Source: Diphasiastrum complanatum (Eukaryota; Streptophyta; Lycopodiopsida; Lycopodiales; Lycopodiaceae). Taken from it: a stretch of DNA of 64,000 nucleotides. The first letter of the stretch is position 1; each line of letters starts with the position of its first letter. Below, piece by piece: positions 45,521 through 57,180 of the stretch. The notes beneath the pieces were generated by a model, which saw only the letters and a program-made list of their open reading frames with translations, made no database searches and was not told where the DNA came from. The position numbers were made by a program, and so were the translations under genes. Location of the stretch: positions 33,017 to 97,016 of the forward strand of contig MU831915.1 in assembly GCA_029204225.1 (NCBI GenBank), given 5' to 3'.

Positions 45521-46035
45521 CATGTCCTGTATTTAGGATTCGGTATAGTCCTAGACTTGGATACCTGGTACTCCAGTGAATCAAGCTTATTAGTTATGCC
45601 ACATCATACTGGATCTGACCCGCAAGTAATTAATAACCTTGTGAGGCCCAGACACACTAATTGGAGTTAGTACAAGGTTTGGGACTATATATGCATGTGT
45701 AGAGTATCAATAGTAATCTATGAATAGAGGATCCATGCATATAGACTCTATTCTAGTGGAATCTATGTATAGGGGAGTTAGGAGCTTGCATTACTTTATG
45801 CACAGGGGGTTCTAGAGCTTATATAAGGAGGCCAAACTTGCCCTACTACTCCATCATTTGGTTGATTCCATGTCGGGGTCTCTCTCTCTCTACTCTCATG
45901 CTTCCTAATTCTTGGCTTGGGGGTGAAGCTTCTAGAGATTGATTGATTGCTTCTACTTGGTTGGGTGGTTTCTCCAACAGTGTGTTCTCTATTGTTTTGT
46001 TTTGTAAGTAGGATCTTGAGGAGTGTCTCTTACAT
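45521..46035 (+). repeat. Gypsy LTR with adjacent PBS
   Basis: Related to the LTR at 32,286-32,749. It ends ..GTCTCTTACA and is followed by TTGGTATCAGAGCAAGGC (PBS, 46,036-46,053), so it is a 5' LTR. A 'CTTATATAAGG' TATA box occurs at about 45,818. The start is blurred by the junction with the copia RNase H. No gag follows. Confidence 0.7.
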
Positions 46036-46053
46036 TGGTATCAGAGCAAGGCT

Positions 46054-47660
46054 TACGAAGATTGCAGAACTTGGAGAAGTGCTACTTTTCAACAAAATTT
46101 TGGTGTGGATCAATGGGAATTATCTTCTAGGTGGATAGCAAGATGGCAAGTGGGTGTACTATCCTGGTTTCCATTTGCATGTTGCTAAGATCCATTTCTC
46201 TCAAAAAAAAATTGGGTTTTATGGAGATTTTGAAGTTTTTTTGAAGCTTTTTCTTGTGTAGCTCAAATCCTATGTAGATCTGAATTTTCCAACAAGTGTA
46301 ATTTTACTTTAGGGATCATTAATGATGAAATTAATGATGCATGCCAATTCTTTTCATGATTTATGATTCTAGGCTATGTTTTGGTCAAAATTGCTTGTTT
46401 TTTCATGTTTTTTGACTCAAAATTGATAGTAAGAACAAAAATACAACAATATTAGACCAATTAGATGGCCATAATTTTGTAAATTGTTTTGCATGTGTTA
46501 AAGAAAGAGTTGCATGTCATGAATTTTCACTTTATAGTGATGAAAAAAAATGGAAAATAGCCAAAAATCATCATTTTTGTTTTTTTTTTTTCATAAAGTT
46601 GGATAGTAGGTGGCTGCGAAACACCATGGAGAGCTTGTAAAGAGTTGATCCAAAGTCTTTTGAAGCTTTCCTGGAAGTTATAACAAAGAATTCCATGAAT
46701 TGGGCTTGTAGAAGTTCAAAAAAAGACCAAAAAATAGCTTATTTTTGTGGTTTTTGGGGGATGGATTGCTCTTAATCCATAAGAAGATAATTCTAGAAAT
46801 TTTTATTTTCTTTTTACCTTCCCAGCAAGCTACCAGACCTGTAAATTGATGGCCGGTGGCTTATGCTTCATCTCCATCAAGTTTGAAACTATTTTGACTT
46901 CTACAAACCAAGAAATCTTTGTTCTCAGTCTATATTGCTTCTTAGGATCTGTATGAATGCTTCAAGGAAGTTTAATAGACCACTCAAGACTATTGGTAAC
47001 ATCACTTTTGGGCTTGGGGAGGTGTTTGCGCGATTTTGGATAATATGCCTTGCTAGAAATGCGCCCTACTACAGAATTTCTAATGCTCTATTCTCACACG
47101 TGTGAAACCTAGGTGGAATGATGATGTGGCAAGCATCTTGTTCACTTGGTCTCCCTCTGTACTGTGTTTTACAGCACCTAATTTGGTGCACTATAACCAA
47201 AGTTATGGTCGTTTGAAATTTTGGCAGTTTTGTGAGCAAAATTGGCAAAATCCGTAATTGTTCTGATCACATGCTAATCTTTTTCCTAATTTGTGGTACT
47301 GTGCTTGCATGGATTGATTGTATGTGGATTCAGAGAGTGTCATTGACATGCATGAAGGATTTACAGTCAATTTGAGTGGTCATATGCAGGTGCTCTGACG
47401 GTTGGGTCACAAATCTAGGATGTTGGCTGACAAATTCCGTAAAACTTAAGTTTACGTAAAAATTTCGTAATGACATTTTGTGACTTATGTAGTGTGCTTT
47501 GCATGCCAGTTGGGCGTTGGTTTAGTGACACTAGAAATCAAACATCATTTCAATTTTTCGATTTCGATTGCCTTTTGTACTAACGGTATTTTGTATTAAA
47601 ATTACACAAGCTAGTTTGCATAATTTCCACTTGTAAATGACTTTGAGGCCATGTTGTGGG
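46054..47660 (+). other. Non-coding leader-like sequence
   Basis: No protein. Composition and motifs (CACACGTGTG at 47,095-47,104) resemble the copia leader at 5-6.6 kb, so this is probably leader or LTR sequence of a related element. Confidence 0.4.
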
Positions 47661-48297
47661 ATGTCACACATGCCAAAAGCATAGGATACCTTACTCTAAG
47701 TCAAATCATTAACCTAGCTTTGGAATGGTACCTTTGGAATGTGGCCAAAGAGTGCATGAATAGGGTAGAGAAAATATAGGAGCTTAAAATAGCAATTTTT
47801 TCATTGTTTTTGGATCTCGAGGTATTAAACCTAATTAGGGTGGATCAAGTGGATCTTTAAGTTAGATTTTAGGGCTAGGATGTGATGAATGCATAGAAGC
47901 CTTAATATGCTCAGATCCGAGCTCTACGTGTATGAATATGTGATGGGATTTCCATCCAATTATGAGCAAAATCGAGATCTTCCTTCATGACTAGTTTGTG
48001 TCTATCTTTTGAATGATGGTTGCTATTGGCATATGATATTTGTGATCATTGGATGAATTTGGAGGTGCAGATATAGTACACAGGCAACAACAGTTCGTAC
48101 ACTCACATGTGTGAAGAGTTTGGCACGATTTTGGAGCTAATTCATGGAGTTCAAGCCAAGATATGCTAGAAATCAATGCATTGATTAGTAATCTAGCTTC
48201 TAGATCTTGATTGGATCTTAAGTAGGTGCTTTCTCCATAATTTCTAGGATCATATGGGTTTATTTTGCTGCATTTTTGACATGGTATCAGAGCCATT
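47661..48297 (+). repeat. Copia 5' LTR and PBS, interrupted just downstream
   Basis: The LTR probably runs from TGTCACACATGCC (47,661) to ..TTTTTGACA (48,284), followed by PBS TGGTATCAGAGCC (48,285-48,297). The start is inferred from the 5-bp inversion TGTCA/TGACA. A minus-strand copia was inserted about 15 bp after the PBS. Confidence 0.55.
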
Positions 48298-48312
48298 TCA
48301 AGAAATGAGCTT

Positions 48313-49062
48313 TGTGAAATTTCACACGTGTGGGAATGCCCTAATGTGTGTGAATGATCTCCTAAGCAAAGCTTATGCACTTTAGATCAATACTAGATTG
48401 AAATCCAAGATCTAGATCAAAATCTAAGGCAAAGAGGCAAAGATAGATGCATAGATTGATAACCAAAATGTTTTCACATGTAAGAGAAGTACTTCATGAA
48501 AAAAAACTAAGTAAAATTAAGCTCCTCTCCTCGAAGAGAGAGAGAATAGAGCAATTTGTCCTCGGGTAGAGAGAGAAAGAAATACAAGCAAAACTTGATT
48601 GCACTCAATATGACTCAAAAACTCAATTGGATTGCACTCAATATGACTCAAAAGCTCAATTGGATTATGATTGATAATGAGAGTACATATGAATCTCGTG
48701 GAGAGCCATGCTTACTTCCTATTGGACCCCTAATCCTAGCCTCTCTAATGCTATTGGAGGAGTGATTGGACCCTTCATGAGGATTTCTCAATTTTGATTG
48801 GACCCTTTGATCAAAGCCAACACTTTGACTTGATCACTCATCAAATTACATTAACACAAGTGTCACAAGCCTATTTACAAGCCTAACTAGCTTGAGATTT
48901 CATCATAAGCTACTTTTGGCCAAATTGTGGCTTTACATGTGGAATTGGCAATTTTGCCATCTTTGCCAATTTTGGCCCTATCAGACTCCTGCAGAAAGAT
49001 TGTTGACCTAAAAACTTAGCAAACCCCTAAAGCTATGATAGATAACTTTTTATAAGTTCCAC
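48313..49062 (-). repeat. Copia 3' LTR (750 bp, minus strand)
   Basis: On the minus strand it starts TGTGGAAC, right after a purine tract AGGAGGAG, and ends ..GTGTGAAATTTCACA at 48,313. Its terminal about 220 bp recur, inverted, at 56,346-56,562 and, more diverged, at 61,736-62,000. CACACGTGTG lies at 48,323-48,332. Confidence 0.75.
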
Positions 49063-49086
49063 ACTCCTCCTAAAAAGATATCTAAT

Positions 49087-49860
49087 CTAAACAAGCATGG
49101 ATCTTGGAATCATTCCAAGATTGGATCTATGTTTGATGAAGGAACTCTTGAATAGAGGCTTGGCGAGTAGATCGGCAATACAAGATAATGAATTGATATG
49201 CTCCAAATGGATCTCTCCTCCAATAAGCTTCTCTCTCACAAAGTGGTGTGCCACTTCTATGTGCTTGCTTCTTGCATGAAAAATTGGATTATTTGCAAGT
49301 GCTTGGGCCGAGATATTATCACAATAAATCAATGCTAGCTCCTCCTCTTTGATGCACTTTAGCTCCAATAGAATCCTCTTGATCCAAAGCACTTCTTTTG
49401 TTAATCTAGTGAGTGCTTTATACTCGGCATCACAAGAAGAAAGAGGGATAGTATCTTGCTTTTTGGAAAGCCAAGATATGAGATTTCCTCCAAAAAATAT
49501 AGTATATGCACTTGTGGACTTTCGATCCATCTTATCACTTGCAAAGTCCGAATCCGAGTAGCCAATAATAGGTAAATCTTCACTCTTGTAAAGTAAACCA
49601 TAATCATGTGATGAAGATTTATACCTTAGCACCCTCTTGGCCATCTTCCAATGTTGGATCTTTGGATCTTGCATAGATTGGCTCAACTTGTGCACACTCG
49701 AGCCTAGTGATGGTAAGCCATATCAAGGAGCCAATAAGACTCCTAAAAAGTGTGATGTCCTCGAAGGATCTTTCATCACCTTTATTAGTATCTTTTTGAT
49801 GCGAAAAAAATGCGCTCAAAAAATGCAAATTCCAACTAGAACTGTGGTGACAAACTGATA
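49087..49860 (-). pseudogene. Copia RNase H (outer minus-strand element)
   Basis: A long minus-strand frame (49,087-49,695) holds 'YSDSDFASDKMDRKSTSAYT', 'SWLSKKQDTIPLSSCDAEYK', 'LIYCDNISAQALANNPIFH' and 'RSKHIEVAHHFVREK', the full series of copia RNase H motifs. Upstream a frameshifted segment adds 'SLIGSLIWLTITRL'. It belongs with the integrase, protease and gag at 54,920-56,345, separated from them by nested insertions. Confidence 0.85.
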
Positions 49861-50889
49861 AAAATAAATCTCGAATGATTCGCGAAACTTTTTGCGAAAC
49901 TCGAATTATTTCTATTCAAGAATAATTCGTGTTGGGTCAATCATGCCTGTAACACAACGAAATGAAACGAGACAAAATCTAGACAAAAACGAAATGAAGC
50001 AAAGCAAAACGAAACGAAGCAAAGCAAAGCGAAACTTAAACGAGGTCTAACATTGATTCATGCTGAAAGTATAGAGATCGCAAAACGACACGAAATGAAA
50101 CAAAACAAAACTTAGGTGAGCTTTGAAATTGATTTATCCTTATAGCCAAGTGATCGCGAAACGAAACGAGACGAAAGACGAAGGAAAAAGATTCGAGAAC
50201 AAGATCAGTTCGTCAGGAATTCAGATATGATCACTGGTCACTGCCGGCTATATCACTCCTACAATACTTCGGAGTGTAGACAGACACTACTGATCTACTT
50301 TAACAAATTAATATAGCATTCAACAATATCAAACCAATGTGTGGAATTGAATAAGCAAGTGAATCAGACACACGAATTGTATCAGACAAAAATACATTCA
50401 AGATCATACAATCATACAGAATAATATGTGCACAACAGCTACAATATTATCTATTGATTCTCTTGATTCTTCAAGCACTGCATGACAGATCCACGCAGTG
50501 TGTTGGCATGAGAGAAATACAGTTCTCTCACGAATCGTGTCTCGCTTACTTGCAGACTTCTGGATCTACAGATCCTCTACAAAATTGTCTCGCACGCAGG
50601 CGGACATGTATTTTGTATTTTTTGTCTTCTGACTTCTTGTCTTGCTTACTTGCTTACTGTATTATGCATCCAACAGAAAGTATATAGTCGCATCGTGTAA
50701 ATCCTAGATTAGAGTGAGTAAATATCTACAATTAATCACAAATTACAAGAGTGGCAGATTAGCCACGATCTAGAGTACTTCTGCTGATGTCATAATATCT
50801 GATCAAATATTTGTACCCCATGGTACTTGGCTGATCTTCTTGGTTAGTTGAGGAGCACGACTGATTTTGTGTTGTGTCGTGTCTTGTCG
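49861..50889. other. Non-coding insertion in the outer copia, with cgaaac-rich and TTCGCGAAT motifs
   Basis: Contains runs of 'cgaaacgaaac/aaagcaaaacg' at 49,960-50,180, a TTCGCGAA-containing near-palindrome at about 49,876, and promoter-like AT-rich sequence. It may be an LTR (minus) of another element. The ends are not resolved. Confidence 0.4.
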
Positions 50890-51085
50890 TTCTTGAAAAG
50901 CAAGCACACTTTTGATGAATCCTTGAGGTTGTTCCATGTAAATTTTCTCTTGACATTGAGAAATGCATTGGAAACATCCAATTGGAACACCTTCCACTTG
51001 AAATAGATAGCAAGAGATATTGTCACCATCTTTGCCACGGGTGCAAAGGTCTCTTTGTCGGAAATAGGTAGATAATAGAATGCAT
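50890..51085 (-). pseudogene. Copia reverse transcriptase fragment
   Basis: The minus strand reads 'DKETFAPVAKMVTIS', then 'KWKVFQLDVSNAFLN' (palm motif with catalytic Asp), then, frame-shifted, 'KIYMEQPQGFIKS'. It is in the right order and orientation to be the RT of the outer minus-strand copia. Confidence 0.75.
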
Positions 51086-51239
51086 AAATTTTCTACTTAG
51101 CATGACTACGTCTGTCAAAAATTGAACAAAACAGTAATGATGGAAATCACGTTCAATCTTTAGCAACTAACTTTTGCTAGATACTAAGTGATTACGTAGC
51201 CAAACATAAAGTATTGAATTCTCAAACAGTTTCTATCAG

Positions 51240-53832
51240 TTACAAAAGCAATACAAAGATGCATGCATTCTGACATATATTGAACTATTTAAGTCAAGCC
51301 ATCAACATGTTGCTAGAGGATTGCTAGATGTTGTACATTCAGATATTTGTGGCTCAATGAAAAATCCTTCACTGAAGGATGCCAAGTATTTTATAGCCTT
51401 TATTGATGAATTTTCCAGAAGAACTATGGTGTATTTCATAAAGAAGAAATCAGAGGCATTCAATTGCTTCAGAATCTTCAAGGAACATGCAGAAAAGAAG
51501 ACTGGAAGGACAATCAAGGCCCTAAGGTCAGATAACGGTGGAGAATATATCTCTGTCGAGTTCAAGGAGTACTGCCAAAGCCAAGGCATTGAGCAGCAAT
51601 TCATCACTCCTTACAGTCCTCAGTCTAATGGCTTAGCTGAGAGGAAGAACCGTACTCTGGTTGAATCTACTAACTGTATGCTAGCACATGCATCGTTGCC
51701 CAAGAGATTCTGGGCTGAAGATGTCTCCACTGCAGCTTACATCCAGAATAGATGTTCGACTAAGGCTCTCTCAGACAAGACACCCCATGAGGTGTGGATA
51801 GGCTCTAAGCCTTCTTTGAAAAACCTAAGAGTGTTTGGGTGCATTGCCTACGCACAGATTCCAAAGGACACAAGGAAGAAATTGCACTTCCAAGGTCTAA
51901 AAACCATCTTGATCGGATATACTTCGTCTGATAACACTTACAAGGTGTACGGTCATGATACCCAGCAACTCTTGTATAGTCGGGATACAGTCTTTATCGA
52001 GGATCAGTTCATTGACCTCAAAGGCAAGGATATTGCTCAAGAAGAACCTTCATCACCTACCATTGACACGACAATCCGAGCTTCTGGCTCAGGCTTGTCT
52101 ATTGTCGACCCACTTCGAGACAGCGAATCAGACAAAGATGTTGCTACTACCCAGCAACATATCCCAGGAGCGCTTCATCAGTCGAATCCTCCCAGAAGAT
52201 CAAGCCAAGTGCGCACACAGCCCACAAGGTATACTCTTGAGTCTGTCTGTCTTTTAATGTAGGAACCGACGATAGTCAAAGAGGCACTTAGCCAACCAGA
52301 CTCTGATCTTTGGAGAGAAGCTATGGACAGAGAGTATTCCTCTCTGATCAAGAATCAGACATGGTCATTAGTCAAAGCTCCTATTGGCTGCAATATTATT
52401 GATTACAAATGGATCTTTAAGATCAAATATAACGCCAACGAAGTGATTGATCGAAGGAAGGCTAGACTAGTAGCACGAGGATTCATCCCGATCCCAAATG
52501 TCGACTACAGTGAGACTTTTAGTCCCGTCGTCAAACATTTGTCGATTCGAATGCTTCTGTCTTATGCTGCAACTGTCGACCTCGAAGTACATCAACTTGA
52601 TGTACAAACAGCCTATCTGAGTGGAGTTATACAAGAAGATATCTACATGATCCAGTCTGAAGGATACGTTCTGGAAGGCATGAAGAATCATGTTTGTAAA
52701 CTCCACAAAGCACTGTATGGCTTGAAACAGTCTGCCAGAGCTTGGTTTCAGAGGATCAACACATTCCTCATTGAACGAGGTCCTAGACCAAGCACTGCTG
52801 ATTGCAACGTTTATTCAAAGTCAGTGCAACAGTCCTTCATTATCATCACTTTGTATGTTGATGATACGTTGCTCTTCAGCAACAATGCCAATATGGTCAA
52901 GGATTCGAAACAGATGTTGTTCTCATAATTCGACATGATGGATCTGGATGAAGCACACTTCTGTTTTGGAATTCAAATCCACAAAGACAGAGCAAATCAA
53001 CTGATTTTCATCACTCAACAAAGGTATCTTCATAATGTTCTTAACATATACAATTTAATGAATTGTAAATTAGCTCACTCACCAATGGATCCAAGCCTGC
53101 ATTTGTCAAAGGACCAAGGAGCAGATGAGAGATTATCCGTATCGATCGATACTTGGATCTCTCATGTACGCAATGGTCTATACAAGACCAGATATCTCTT
53201 TTGTTGTCAGCTCACTCAACCAATACATGGCTAATTCTAGAATTACCCATTGGAAGGCTCTTATTCGAGTCATGAGATATATTCGAGCTACCATGGACCA
53301 GTGCATCTGCTATGGAGATGTCAGCAACGACAATCTTCGTCAACTCAGTGGTTATTCTGATGCAAGCTGGGGAGGAAATGCAGACCATCGTAAGTCCACA
53401 TCTGGATTTACATTCTTCTTCAATGGCGGTCCTATTTCATGGAACAGTCGTAAGCAAACCTCTATCGCACTTTCTTCTACTGAAGCATAATATATTGTTG
53501 CTTCTCAATCTATTAAGAAAGCATTTTGGTTGAGAAATTTGCTGTCAGACATCAATTTATATCAGTATAGCACTACAAGTTTGTTTTGTGATAATCAAAG
53601 TGCTATTGGCTTATCGGCCAACCCCAGATTTCATTCTAGGAGTAAGCACATTGAGATAAGATATCACTACATCAGGGGCAAGGTTCTCGACAGAGAGGTG
53701 AGCTTAAAGTACTGCAGAACGTAGGACATGGTTGTAGACATTTTCACGAAAGCACTTAGTATTGATGCACACAACAGATTTTGTTGCTCAGTCTGAAGAT
53801 CAAGGCATTCACGGATCCAGATTAAGGGGGGG
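51240..53832 (+). pseudogene. Nested copia pol: integrase, RT and RNase H (plus strand)
   Basis: This is the most complete pol gene here. The integrase (51,321-52,000) has 'LLDVVHSDICGSM', 'RSDNGGEY' and 'YSPQSNGLAERKNRTL', giving the D,D,E triad. RT has 'WIFKIKYNANEVIDRRKARL', 'HQLDVQTAYLSG', 'LYGLKQSARAWF' and intact 'YVDDTLLF' (about 52,855). RNase H has 'YSDASWGGNADHRKSTSG' and 'SRSKHIEIRYHYIRGK'. In-frame stops occur at about 52,260, 52,926, 53,488 and 53,722, with one frameshift near 53,130. Gag and protease are absent, the 5' side being cut at about 51,240. Polypurine tract ATTAAGGGGGGG occupies 53,821-53,832. Confidence 0.9.
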
Positions 53833-54480
53833 TGTTAGATTTACTCCTTCTACTCTCCTAAATCCCAATTTTAATCTGCCTCCATTCATGCTGCATATTT
53901 ACTAACGTTGTCACGTAGTTTGCATATTTACACGCAAATTTGCACATATGAAAAAAAAGGCAAATGTGTCACTATGTTCTTATACAAGTTATGGTGACAG
54001 GCGAAAAGGGGACACTACCTTACTGAATGCCAAAAGTGTCCTAAAAGCTAAGGCACCCTGTAAATCTTATCCTAAGGCCATTCGTAAGAGTGACGCACTT
54101 TTGCATCATCACCAACGTTCACTTCAATACTAACTGACGTCGCACCCTTTTCACGCTCACCCTATACAGCTGTGCTAACAGATTGGACAACATCTGCAGC
54201 CACCCACGATCTCTTACGGACAACACATCCACTCTGTACTTTCACATCTGCACACCTGTAATATCATGTATATATATTGGATACCATCTGAGTATTCATA
54301 ATGCATCGAGATGAAGAGATAAGAAGAGACTAAGAGAATAGGTTTGATTCCTCATTACAGATAGAAATAAGCTTTGTAGGGCACGCGGTTTCATCCGCTA
54401 TTGTATTGTGTTCTACCACATTATTAACATGTATACATGATATACTTAATCTGATACAACTCTTTGTTCTGCATTCAGAT
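53833..54480 (+). repeat. 3' LTR of the nested copia (end uncertain)
   Basis: Begins TGTTAGATTTACTCC right after the polypurine tract. A TATA box 'GTATATATATTGG' lies at about 54,270. The first about 115 bp recur inverted at 60,726-60,840. The end is somewhere between about 54,421 and 54,480; no partner LTR was found. Confidence 0.7.
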
Positions 54481-54905
54481 CTATGTTAATATTGCTATGC
54501 TTATTCTTCATTATGTTTGATCTTTCTAGTTGCTCTTTCTGGTAATAGACAGTTAACTTTTAGTCTTGTCTTTCGCGAATCATTCGCGACTAATTATCAG
54601 TCGAGCACAGTCTAGCTCTTCGCGAATCATTCGCGACAGATAATTTGTCTTGCAATTCGCGACAAATTATTCATCTGGCGCTTCATCCATTAAACGTTTG
54701 GCTACACAATCTAGAATGATTGTGATTTCTATCAGTAAAGTTTTGTTCATTCTGATAGGCATAGTCATGCTTAGGGAGAGAGTCAAATAATTCATTCTGC
54801 TGCGCACGAACATTTTCTGTTCGAGTTTGCTTCTCGTTTGTTCTTGTTCGAGTTCGTTTCTCGTTCGTGTTCGTCATTTATTCTTCCCCCCCCCTTCTCC
54901 CAACA
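54481..54905. other. Non-coding stretch with paired CGCGAATCATTCGCGAC motifs
   Basis: 'TTCGCGAATCATTCGCGAC' occurs at about 54,571 and 54,628, followed by 'AATTCGCGACAAATTATTC'. The minus strand from 54,905 starts TGTTGGGAGAAGG and is rich in 'cgaacgagaaacgaac'. The character matches 49,861-50,180, as if both came from one inserted element. Confidence 0.4.
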
Positions 54906-54922
54906 TCCCCAACAGAGCAAGA

Positions 54923-55720
54923 CTATGATAATATAATATAGAGTAGGATCTTCCTCTTGATTGATGATGGATCCTCCTTGGTCCTTGTCTCCAAAGGTGT
55001 ATGCACATAACAAATGCATCCAAACACCTTTAAGTCCTTGAGATTGGGCTGCCTCCCATACAAAACTTCAAATGGTGTTTTGCCTTCTATGGAGCTACAT
55101 GGATCTCTATTCATCAAATGGTTAGCACAAGTGAGGGCTTCTCCCAAAAAGACTTTGGTAAACATGCATCAATCCTCAAAGCTTTAGAACATTCACGTAA
55201 TGTCCTATTCCTCCTCTCGACTACCCCATTTTGTTGAGGGGTATAGGGACAAGACAATTCTTTTTTAATCCTTTCTTGATCACAAAAATTCTTAAATTCA
55301 TTGGAGATATATTCTCCACCATTATCACTCCTAAAAGTCTTGATCTTGTGATCATGATGTTTTTTAGCAAATGCTTTGAACTTTAGAAAACTTTCAAACA
55401 CTTGTACTTTAGATTAAAGTAAGAAAACCCAAAAAAACCTTGAGTAATCATCTATGAATGTAACAAACATGCTGGCACCTCCATTGGACTTTGTACTTGC
55501 AAAGTGTACATCTGAGTGGATCAAATCAAGAGAGTGAATTAAATTTGTGATGGAACTTGAAAACGCTTTCTTATCTGCTTTTGAGAGAGCACATGCTTCA
55601 CACACTTTCTCCTCATTTGCCAAGGATCTTGAAAGTCCTAAGGAAAGCTCCTCCTTGCACATGACCTCCATTGAACTTGAGTTGATGTGGCCAAGTCTCT
55701 TGTGCCATACATAAATCATT
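54923..55720 (-). pseudogene. Copia integrase (outer minus-strand element)
   Basis: GAG-pre-integrase/HHCC region 'WHKRLGHINSSSM' and 'CEACALSKADK', then 'LDLIHSDVHFAST', 'FVTFIDDYSRFFWV', 'FRSDNGGEYISNEF', 'YTPQQNGVVERRNRTLRE' and 'FEVLYGRQPNLKDLKVFG'. The catalytic D,D,E residues are present. Frameshifts or stops lie near 55,410 and 55,140. The frame is cut at about 54,910 by nested sequence. Confidence 0.85.
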
Positions 55721-55721
55721 G

Positions 55722-56010
55722 TTAGATAACTTGGTCTCCTTGGCTAGCATCACAAACATTAGCATCCACATAGGCAACAAGCTTGAATAATACTCCAAAC
55801 CTTATGCCTCTAGCAATGATCTTACCATTAATCTTGATCTTCCTTGAAGATTCCAAGCATAAAGATATGGATCCTATGCCTTCTACCTCACAAGCACGAT
55901 CAGTTGCTGTAAAAATTGACTTGATAGGTCCATTATAGGTAGATAAGGTTGAAAAATACTCCCTCTTACTTGTCATGTGGGAGCTAGCCCCGCTATCTAT
56001 CCGTCAAGGG
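55722..56010 (-). pseudogene. Copia protease (outer minus-strand element)
   Basis: Minus-strand 'RIDSGASSHMTSKREYFST' carries the intact catalytic DSG. It continues through 'GIGSISLCLESSRKIKING' into the pre-integrase region. One stop lies just upstream, near 56,005. Confidence 0.75.
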
Positions 56011-56020
56011 TCTTCACCTC

Positions 56021-56345
56021 TTATGCTTGAAGATGATAACTTGACATCATGAGAGAGACTTCATGAGAGCTCTCCTCTTCTTCTTGGCCTAGGTTTGCTT
56101 GACTTTGAGCTTGCTTCCTCTTGAAGCACTCCGATGCATAGTGCCCCATCTTGCTACAAAAGTAGCACTTGATCTTTGACTTATCCTTCTTTGGCTTGCT
56201 CGAGCTTGGACTTAAAGATTCTTCTTGATCTTCACCTTTGACTTGGTTCTTCTTGAATGAAGCTCCTTTGTTTTTGGATTTCCCATCTTGCTCATCTCCA
56301 TCATTGAGAGAGAGCTTCTTCATCCTTGACTTGATGTGAGTTCCA
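56021..56345 (-). pseudogene. Copia gag C-terminus with intact CCHC zinc knuckle
   Basis: A Lys/Glu-rich basic stretch leads to 'IKCYFCSKMGHYASECFKRK', a perfect CX2CX4HX4C nucleocapsid knuckle. Upstream the frame runs into an oppositely oriented LTR tail near 56,345, so the N-terminal capsid is missing. Confidence 0.8.
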
Positions 56346-56562
56346 AATTGCTCTACTCTCTTTGTGCCCGAGGAGAGGAGCTTAATTTTACTTATTTTTT
56401 TTCATGAAGTACTTCTCTTATCTATGCATCTATCTTTGCCTCTTTGCCTTAGATTTTGATCTAGATCTTGGATTTCAATCTAGTATTGATCTAAAGTGCA
56501 TAATCTTTGCTTAGGAGATCATTCACACACATTAGGGCATTCCCACACGTGTGAAATTCACA
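56346..56562 (+). repeat. Inverted LTR tail fused to a minus-strand gag
   Basis: This plus-strand segment is the reverse complement of about 48,313-48,555 (the last part of the outer element's LTR). It ends ..GTGTGAAATTCACA and is followed by PBS TGGTATCAGAGCC (56,563-56,575). The first about 530 bp of the LTR are missing. CACACGTGTG lies at 56,544-56,553. Confidence 0.75.
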
Positions 56563-56575
56563 TGGTATCAGAGCC

Positions 56576-57180
56576 TACCTAAGTGTTTGATGCCTGTTTC
56601 ATCCAAAGTTTCACAAATTTCATGAAAATCAAGATGTAGAGAGAGTAGTTTGCATCTCCCATGCTATCTCAAGCAAATTTGGATCAAAAGAGTTCATTAT
56701 CACAAGGATTGAATCATTTCTAAGATTGTATGGAATTTCCTGCTCAGACATGTGTGAATGATAGCCCAATTCAATTTAGTGGTTCTCTTCCATGTTTGAT
56801 CCAAATCTAGAGCTTGATAACTACTTTTAAAGCTATTTGAGCCAGTTTGTGTAGCAATTGATTTCATAGAGATTGGATCTCCCAATCAAAAGTTATAAGC
56901 AATTGAATCAAGGTGGGTAGGGCACCCAATCTAGTTGTTGCCTCTTTGGTGAATGACTAATTTCTATTTCATGATTCTTCTCGCATGTTTATTGATCATT
57001 GATCTAAGGTCAGGTGAAACCAACTTTGGTTCTACGTCTGCTCATCTGATACCTGCAGGAATCACAAAGTTAGACAGCCAATTTATTTGAAGAATGTTTA
57101 CAACGGGCTTCCAGCTGATCTCCGGCAAAGGGTAACCAATCTTGTCATAATTTCAAAGTTCAGATGTCAAGTTTAATAAT
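56576..57180 (+). other. Copia leader remnant, non-coding
   Basis: Follows the PBS at 56,563. It contains no recognisable protein and merges into the next LTR. Confidence 0.4.
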
